The position numbers were made by a program, and so were the translations under genes. Under the pieces are notes generated by a model. It had not been told where the DNA came from, ran no database searches, and worked only from the letters and a program-made list of their open reading frames with translations. From positions 1-9,786 of the forward strand of contig JAGGXG010000122.1 of the NCBI GenBank assembly GCA_021163175.1: DNA of 9,786 nucleotides, in the 5' to 3' direction. Shown in pieces: positions 6,559 through 9,786 of the stretch; the first letter of the stretch is position 1, and each line of letters starts with the position of its first letter. The DNA is from Thermoplasmata archaeon (GTDB taxonomy: Archaea > Thermoplasmatota > E2 > UBA202 > JdFR-43).

Positions 6559-9138
6559 ATGAAGAAATACATTTACTTCTTTGAAGAGGGAAACAAAGAA
6601 ATGAAGGATTTGCTTGGCAATAAAGGAGCTCAGTTAGCAGAGATGAGTAGCATAGGCATTCCTGTTCCTCCAGGCTTTATAATAACGACGGAAGCATGCA
6701 GAGATTATTTCAAAAGCAAGAATATGAAAGAAATTTTTGAACAGGCTATGAAAGCGATAAAAAAACTTGAGGAAAAAACAGGAAAGAAATTTGGAGGAAA
6801 AGAAAATCCATTGCTCGTTTCGGTTCGTTCTGGGGCGCCTGTTTCCATGCCCGGTATGATGGACACAATACTCAATCTTGGCTTAACAGATGAAATTGTT
6901 GAAGAAATGGCCAAGAAAAATGAATGGTTCGCATACGATACATATCGCCGCTTTATCCAGATGTTTGGAGAAATAGTTGTTGGCATAGATGGGGCGAGAT
7001 TTGAAGAAATAATAGATAAGGCCAAGAAAAAAGAAGGCGTCAAACTTGATCAAGAGCTGAGTGTAGATGCTTTGAAAGAAATTATAAAGAAATTCAAAAA
7101 ACTTGTTGAAATTCCTGAGCCAGAGAAACAATTGTATATGGCAATAGAAGCTGTATTCAATTCATGGAATAATGAGCGAGCCATACATTATCGCAGAATA
7201 AATCGTCTTCCAGATGACCTTGGAACAGGCGTTGTAATTCAAACAATGGTTTTTGGAAATCTTGGCAATGATTCTGGAACTGGCATTGTTTTCACAAGAA
7301 ATCCTGCTGATGGAGAAAATAAAGTATATGGCGAATTTCTGCTGAATGCTCAGGGTGAAGACATCGTTTCAGGAAAAAGAACACCATGGCCTATAGAAAA
7401 ACTAAAGGAAATTATGCCAGAAGTGTATGAAGAGCTGGTGAAAGTTGCCAAAAAGCTCGAAATGCATTATAGGGACATGCAGGACATAGAATTCACGATA
7501 GAGAGGAAAAAGCTTTATATACTGCAAACGAGAACTGGAAAAAGGACTGCGAGGGCGGCGATAAAAATTGCGGTTGATATGGTTGAAGAAGGAATAATAG
7601 ATAAAAAAGAAGCCATAATGCGCGTGGATGCAAACTCACTCCAGCAACTTTTGCACAAGCAGGTGGACGAGAAAGCAAAGCTAAATGTTATTGCCAGAGG
7701 ACGCCCTGCCTCGCCTGGCGCCGCCGTCGGCAAAATATGTTTTTCGCCCGACGAGGCTGAAAAGAGGGGAGGGAGAGAAGACATAATATTGGTTAGAGTT
7801 GAGACTAGCCCCGATGACATCCATGGAATTGTGAAGGCGAAGGGAGTTGTTACAATAAAAGGTGGCATGACATCGCATGCAGCTGTGGTGAGTCGTGGCT
7901 TGGGAATCCCTTGCATCGTTGGGGCGGATGGTATAAAAATAGATGAGGAAAAAGACTTGCTTATTGTAGGCAAGAAAAAGCTTGGGAAAGATGATGTTAT
8001 AACCATAGATGGGGCGACAGGAAACATAATTCTTGGGAAAGCTCCTCTTGTAGAGGCTGGATTTAGCAAGGAACTCAAAAAGCTTCTTGAATGGGCAGAT
8101 GAATTCAGAAAAATGCATGTTATGGCAAATGCCGACACACCTACAGATGCAAAAAAGGCCATAGAATTTGGAGCGGAAGGAATTGGTTTGGGGAGAACCG
8201 AGCACATGTTTCTGCAGGCTGAACGACTGCCAGTTGTAAGAGAAATGATTCTGGCGGAAAGCAAAAAAGAAAGGATGGAAGCATTGAAAAAACTTGAGGA
8301 AATGCAGATAAATGATTTTGTGCAGCTTTTCGAGATAATGAGCGGCAAACCAATCACCATAAGATTGCTTGACCCCCCATTACATGAATTTTTGCCGAGT
8401 TATGAAGAAATAATGGAAGAAGCCATAGAAAAAGGACTCACGGAAGAGAAAAAAAGGTTGCTTGAAAAGGTTGAGCGTGTGAGGGAGGCGAATCCAATGC
8501 TGGGGCATCGCGGCATAAGGCTTGCTGTTGTATATCCAGAAATATACATAATGCAGGTTGAAGCAATCATAAAGGCTGCGATAGAAGCAAAGAAAAAAGG
8601 ATATGAGCCAATTCCATGGATTGAGCTTCCAATGGTTTCTCATGTTAATGAAATAAAAGCAATAAAGGAAAAGCTTGAAAAAACAATGGAAAAAATAATG
8701 GAAAAAGAGGGCGTAAGAATAAATTACAAAACGGGAGCGATGATAGAACTTCCAAGAGCTGCTTTGACTGCTGATGAAATAGCAAAAGAATGTGACTTCA
8801 TTTCATTTGGAACAAATGATTTAACCCAAACAACATTTGGCTTTTCAAGAGATGATGCAGAAGGAAAATTTTTGAGATATTATATCCAAAATCATGTTTT
8901 GCAGGATGACCCATTTGAAACAATTGATGAAAAAGGCGTTGGGGAGCTAATGAAAATAGCAATCGAAAAAGCAAGAAAGGCGAATAAAAACATACATATT
9001 TCAATATGTGGTGAGCATGGAGGGGAGGCGAGATCAATAAAATTCTGTTACTCAATAGGTGTCGACAGCACAAGTTGCTCCCCGTTCCGCATTCCAACTG
9101 CAAGGCTTGCCGCGGCGCAGGCAGCGATAGAATCATAG
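6559..9138 (+). CDS. ppdK: Pyruvate, phosphate dikinase
   Basis: This 859-residue cytosolic enzyme interconverts pyruvate + ATP + Pi and PEP + AMP + PPi, so it serves gluconeogenesis or PPi-linked glycolysis. The N-terminal ATP-grasp domain starts with LLGNKGAQLAEM (K22) and has VRSGAPVSMPGMMDTILNLG (R90) and the DIEFTIERKKLYILQTR segment before residue 330. The swivelling phosphohistidine domain carries H440 in GGMTSHAAVVSRGLGIPC. The C-terminal PEP/pyruvate barrel has GLGRTEHMF (R546), MLGHRGIRL, SFGTNDLTQ (G751-Q757) and the catalytic Cys C817 in SICGEHGG. The SMPGMMDT and GTNDLTQ motifs and the length separate it from PEP synthase and enzyme I. All catalytic residues are present and the length is normal for the family. 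It has its own TATA box and probably starts leaderless at 6559. Confidence 0.98.
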   Translation: MKKYIYFFEEGNKEMKDLLGNKGAQLAEMSSIGIPVPPGFIITTEACRDYFKSKNMKEIFEQAMKAIKKLEEKTGKKFGGKENPLLVSVRSGAPVSMPGMMDTILNLGLTDEIVEEMAKKNEWFAYDTYRRFIQMFGEIVVGIDGARFEEIIDKAKKKEGVKLDQELSVDALKEIIKKFKKLVEIPEPEKQLYMAIEAVFNSWNNERAIHYRRINRLPDDLGTGVVIQTMVFGNLGNDSGTGIVFTRNPADGENKVYGEFLLNAQGEDIVSGKRTPWPIEKLKEIMPEVYEELVKVAKKLEMHYRDMQDIEFTIERKKLYILQTRTGKRTARAAIKIAVDMVEEGIIDKKEAIMRVDANSLQQLLHKQVDEKAKLNVIARGRPASPGAAVGKICFSPDEAEKRGGREDIILVRVETSPDDIHGIVKAKGVVTIKGGMTSHAAVVSRGLGIPCIVGADGIKIDEEKDLLIVGKKKLGKDDVITIDGATGNIILGKAPLVEAGFSKELKKLLEWADEFRKMHVMANADTPTDAKKAIEFGAEGIGLGRTEHMFLQAERLPVVREMILAESKKERMEALKKLEEMQINDFVQLFEIMSGKPITIRLLDPPLHEFLPSYEEIMEEAIEKGLTEEKKRLLEKVERVREANPMLGHRGIRLAVVYPEIYIMQVEAIIKAAIEAKKKGYEPIPWIELPMVSHVNEIKAIKEKLEKTMEKIMEKEGVRINYKTGAMIELPRAALTADEIAKECDFISFGTNDLTQTTFGFSRDDAEGKFLRYYIQNHVLQDDPFETIDEKGVGELMKIAIEKARKANKNIHISICGEHGGEARSIKFCYSIGVDSTSCSPFRIPTARLAAAQAAIES

Positions 9139-9266
9139 ATTGCGTTTCATCCTTTCATAGAAAACTTCGCCTGAAAATTATATTTCCATCGGCACGTAGT
9201 GTGGTCTCATACGTTAACCATAGAGTGTGTCTTGCCTCCATTCCAAGAGATTTGATGCTGCTCCCC

Positions 9267-9271
9267 TTTTT
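9267..9271 (+). terminator. T-run, possible terminator of ppdK or a short RNA
   Basis: Five consecutive T follow a CTCCCC stretch, just upstream of the tRNA promoter. Archaeal RNA polymerase can stop at oligo-T without a hairpin. It is the strongest T-run between ppdK and the tRNA gene. There is no clear stem before it. Confidence 0.35.
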
Positions 9272-9276
9272 CCAAA

Positions 9277-9288
9277 AAATTTAAAAAA
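9277..9288 (+). promoter_or_regulatory. TATA box of tRNA-Tyr
   Basis: An AT-only stretch containing AATTTAAAAAAA lies with its centre about 26 bp before the first base of the mature tRNA (9310). This matches the standard archaeal TATA box to start distance and implies a very short or absent 5' leader. Confidence 0.6.
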
Positions 9289-9309
9289 ATGTTGGCATAT
9301 TCATAATCA

Positions 9310-9420
9310 CCCGGCGTAGCTCAGACTGGCTAGAGCGGCGGACTGTAGTGTTGCATTGCTGCGGTAAAACCGCCCGCCGCGGAAATCCGCATGTCCCCGG
9401 TTCAAATCCGGGCGCCGGGA
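9310..9420 (+). tRNA. tRNA-Tyr (anticodon GUA) with a 36-nt intron
   Basis: A full cloverleaf can be drawn after removing an intron. The acceptor stem is CCCGGCG (9310-9316) with CGCCGGG (9413-9419), and the discriminator is A9420. The D stem is GCTC/GAGC with GG in the loop. The anticodon stem is GCGGA (9338-9342) with TCCGC (9386-9390), and the loop reads C-T-G-T-A-G with anticodon GTA at 9345-9347. The variable loop has five bases. The T stem is CCCGG/CCGGG with loop TTCAAAT. C1:G72 with A73 is the archaeal identity pattern for tRNA-Tyr and agrees with the anticodon. The 3' CCA is not encoded, so it must be added by a CCA-adding enzyme. It has its own promoter and is followed at once by TTTT. 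Confidence 0.95.
9349..9384 (+). other. tRNA-Tyr intron (canonical 37/38 position)
   Basis: Thirty-six bases interrupt the anticodon loop between G37 (9348) and A38 (9385). A bulge-helix-bulge can be drawn. Positions 32-35 (CUGU) pair with GCGG at 9379-9382 as the 4-bp central helix, using two G-U pairs. The 5' bulge is A36-G37-U9349 and the 3' bulge is AAA (9383-9385). Each is cut between its second and third base by the archaeal splicing endonuclease. Inside the intron, GCGG (9361-9364) and CCGC (9370-9373) form a hairpin with loop TAAAA. The inner helix next to the 5' bulge is poorly paired, so the motif is relaxed. Confidence 0.85.
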
Positions 9421-9423
9421 CTA

Positions 9424-9427
9424 TTTT
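9424..9427 (+). terminator. T-run terminator of tRNA-Tyr
   Basis: TTTT lies four bases after the discriminator base. This is the usual kind of oligo-T stop after an archaeal tRNA gene. Two of its bases also belong to the TAA stop codon (complement of 9426-9428) of the convergent membrane-protein gene. Confidence 0.5.
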
Positions 9428-9786
9428 AACTTTCATATAACAATGCATCGACTATAACAGCTATCACACCTGTCAGAAAAACCATATCGAGAATGGAAGC
9501 CCCTCCTATAACAGCCATTGTATTTGGCTTGGGATGCATGGCGAGTAGCTCCCTTAAATGAAATACATCTGCTCCAATAAGAGCACCCATTGTTCCACTT
9601 GAATATGCTATCGATGCTGCCTTCCTTTTGTTTTTTATCGCAACCATAACAGAATACATGCTCGCCGCTATGGGAGGAAGGAGCCACAAAGGAAAGGGGC
9701 TGACTATGCCTCTACTGCTAACATAAGTGTAATTGTAGGTTATATAGGATACTATGGCTATTCCCAAAACAACACGGAAGAAAACC
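9426..9786 (-). CDS. DUF1614-like integral membrane protein, N-terminus outside the window
   Basis: The frame stays open to the right edge, giving 119 visible residues. The TTG at 9767 is more likely an internal Leu than a start, because coding-like hydrophobic sequence (VFFRVV) continues upstream of it. Hydrophobic segments are seen at the visible N-terminus, at SPFPLWLLPPIAASMYSVMVAI, around GTMGALIGADVFHL, and at the C-terminus (MAVIGGASILDMVFLTGVIAVIVDALL). The motifs PFPLWLLPP, SGTMGALIGAD and IGGAS-hydrophobic-FLTG match the predicted archaeal and bacterial membrane family DUF1614, from memory. The cellular role of the family is unknown to me. The gene converges on tRNA-Tyr, with 5 bp between its stop codon and the end of the tRNA. 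Confidence 0.75.
   Translation of the reverse strand, partial: VFFRVVLGIAIVSYITYNYTYVSSRGIVSPFPLWLLPPIAASMYSVMVAIKNKRKAASIAYSSGTMGALIGADVFHLRELLAMHPKPNTMAVIGGASILDMVFLTGVIAVIVDALLYES

Larger units (their letters stand above)
9139..9309. other. Intergenic spacer between ppdK and tRNA-Tyr
   Basis: These 171 bp hold no convincing gene. A TATA-like AAAATTATATTT lies at 9174-9185. A 5-bp inverted repeat (ACGTA at 9194, TACGT at 9210) and a T-run at 9267-9271 follow. The tRNA promoter occupies the right end. The base composition between 9186 and 9266 is less purine-biased than in the flanking coding strands. A small untranslated RNA is possible but not supported by any recognisable family. Confidence 0.5.

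Noticed and set aside
7515..8360. Long open frame (281 codons) on the minus strand inside ppdK
   Set aside because: The protein is Ser/Pro/Phe-rich and low in recognisable motifs, as expected for the complement of a Lys/Glu-rich gene. The plus strand carries all ppdK catalytic motifs here.
9194..9214. Inverted repeat ACGTA/TACGT in the spacer as an operator
   Set aside because: Only 5 bp pair with an 11-base loop, which is expected by chance in a spacer of this size.
9075..9284. Short plus-strand open frame running from the ppdK 3' end into the spacer
   Set aside because: It begins inside ppdK in another frame, shows no family resemblance, and ends within the tRNA promoter region.
9361..9373. 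GCGG/CCGC hairpin as an intrinsic terminator
   Set aside because: It lies within the tRNA intron, has a TAAAA loop and no T-run after it, so it is part of the intron fold.

Overview
This window comes from a thermophilic archaeon. The evidence is an intact reverse gyrase, archaeal-type arginyl-tRNA synthetase, a tRNA-Tyr with C1:G72, no encoded CCA and an intron after position 37, TATA-box spacing of about 26 bp in front of start codons with no Shine-Dalgarno sequence, and a DUF1614-type membrane protein. The DNA is AT-rich by eye, with purine-rich coding strands and heavy use of AGA/AGG and ATA codons. The reverse gyrase resembles my memory of the Archaeoglobus fulgidus enzyme along its whole length. 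The leaderless promoters also suit Thermoplasmatota-type archaea. I cannot place the genome more precisely than thermophilic, probably euryarchaeal.

Layout from left to right. (1) The 3' part of a small helical protein gene (1-366, +) overlaps the start of the reverse gyrase gene by the four bases ATGA. (2) topR (363-3494, +) is complete. (3) argS (3495-5162, -) converges on topR with the two stop codons directly abutting. (4) A very short divergent intergenic region holds one AT-rich element centred about 26 bp from both the argS ATG and an ATG of the next gene. (5) A 435-residue protein (5216-6523, +) joins an N-terminal helix-hairpin-helix to an MCM-like AAA+ ATPase module. (6) ppdK, pyruvate phosphate dikinase (6559-9138, +), has its own TATA box directly after the previous stop. 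(7) A 171-bp spacer ends in a T-run and a tRNA promoter. (8) An intron-containing tRNA-Tyr(GUA) gene (9310-9420, +). (9) A DUF1614-like membrane protein (9426 to the right edge, -) converges on the tRNA with 5 bp between them.

The genes are mostly housekeeping: genome topology at high temperature (topR), translation (argS, tRNA-Tyr) and central carbon metabolism (ppdK). There is no mobile element, CRISPR array or obvious defence system. The least familiar component is the helix-hairpin-helix/MCM-like ATPase. It keeps the MCM-style ATPase signatures but has no recognisable MCM N-terminal zinc/OB domain, and it shares a promoter region with argS. Gene packing is extreme: there is one 4-base overlap, one zero-base convergent junction, and three promoters in short gaps.
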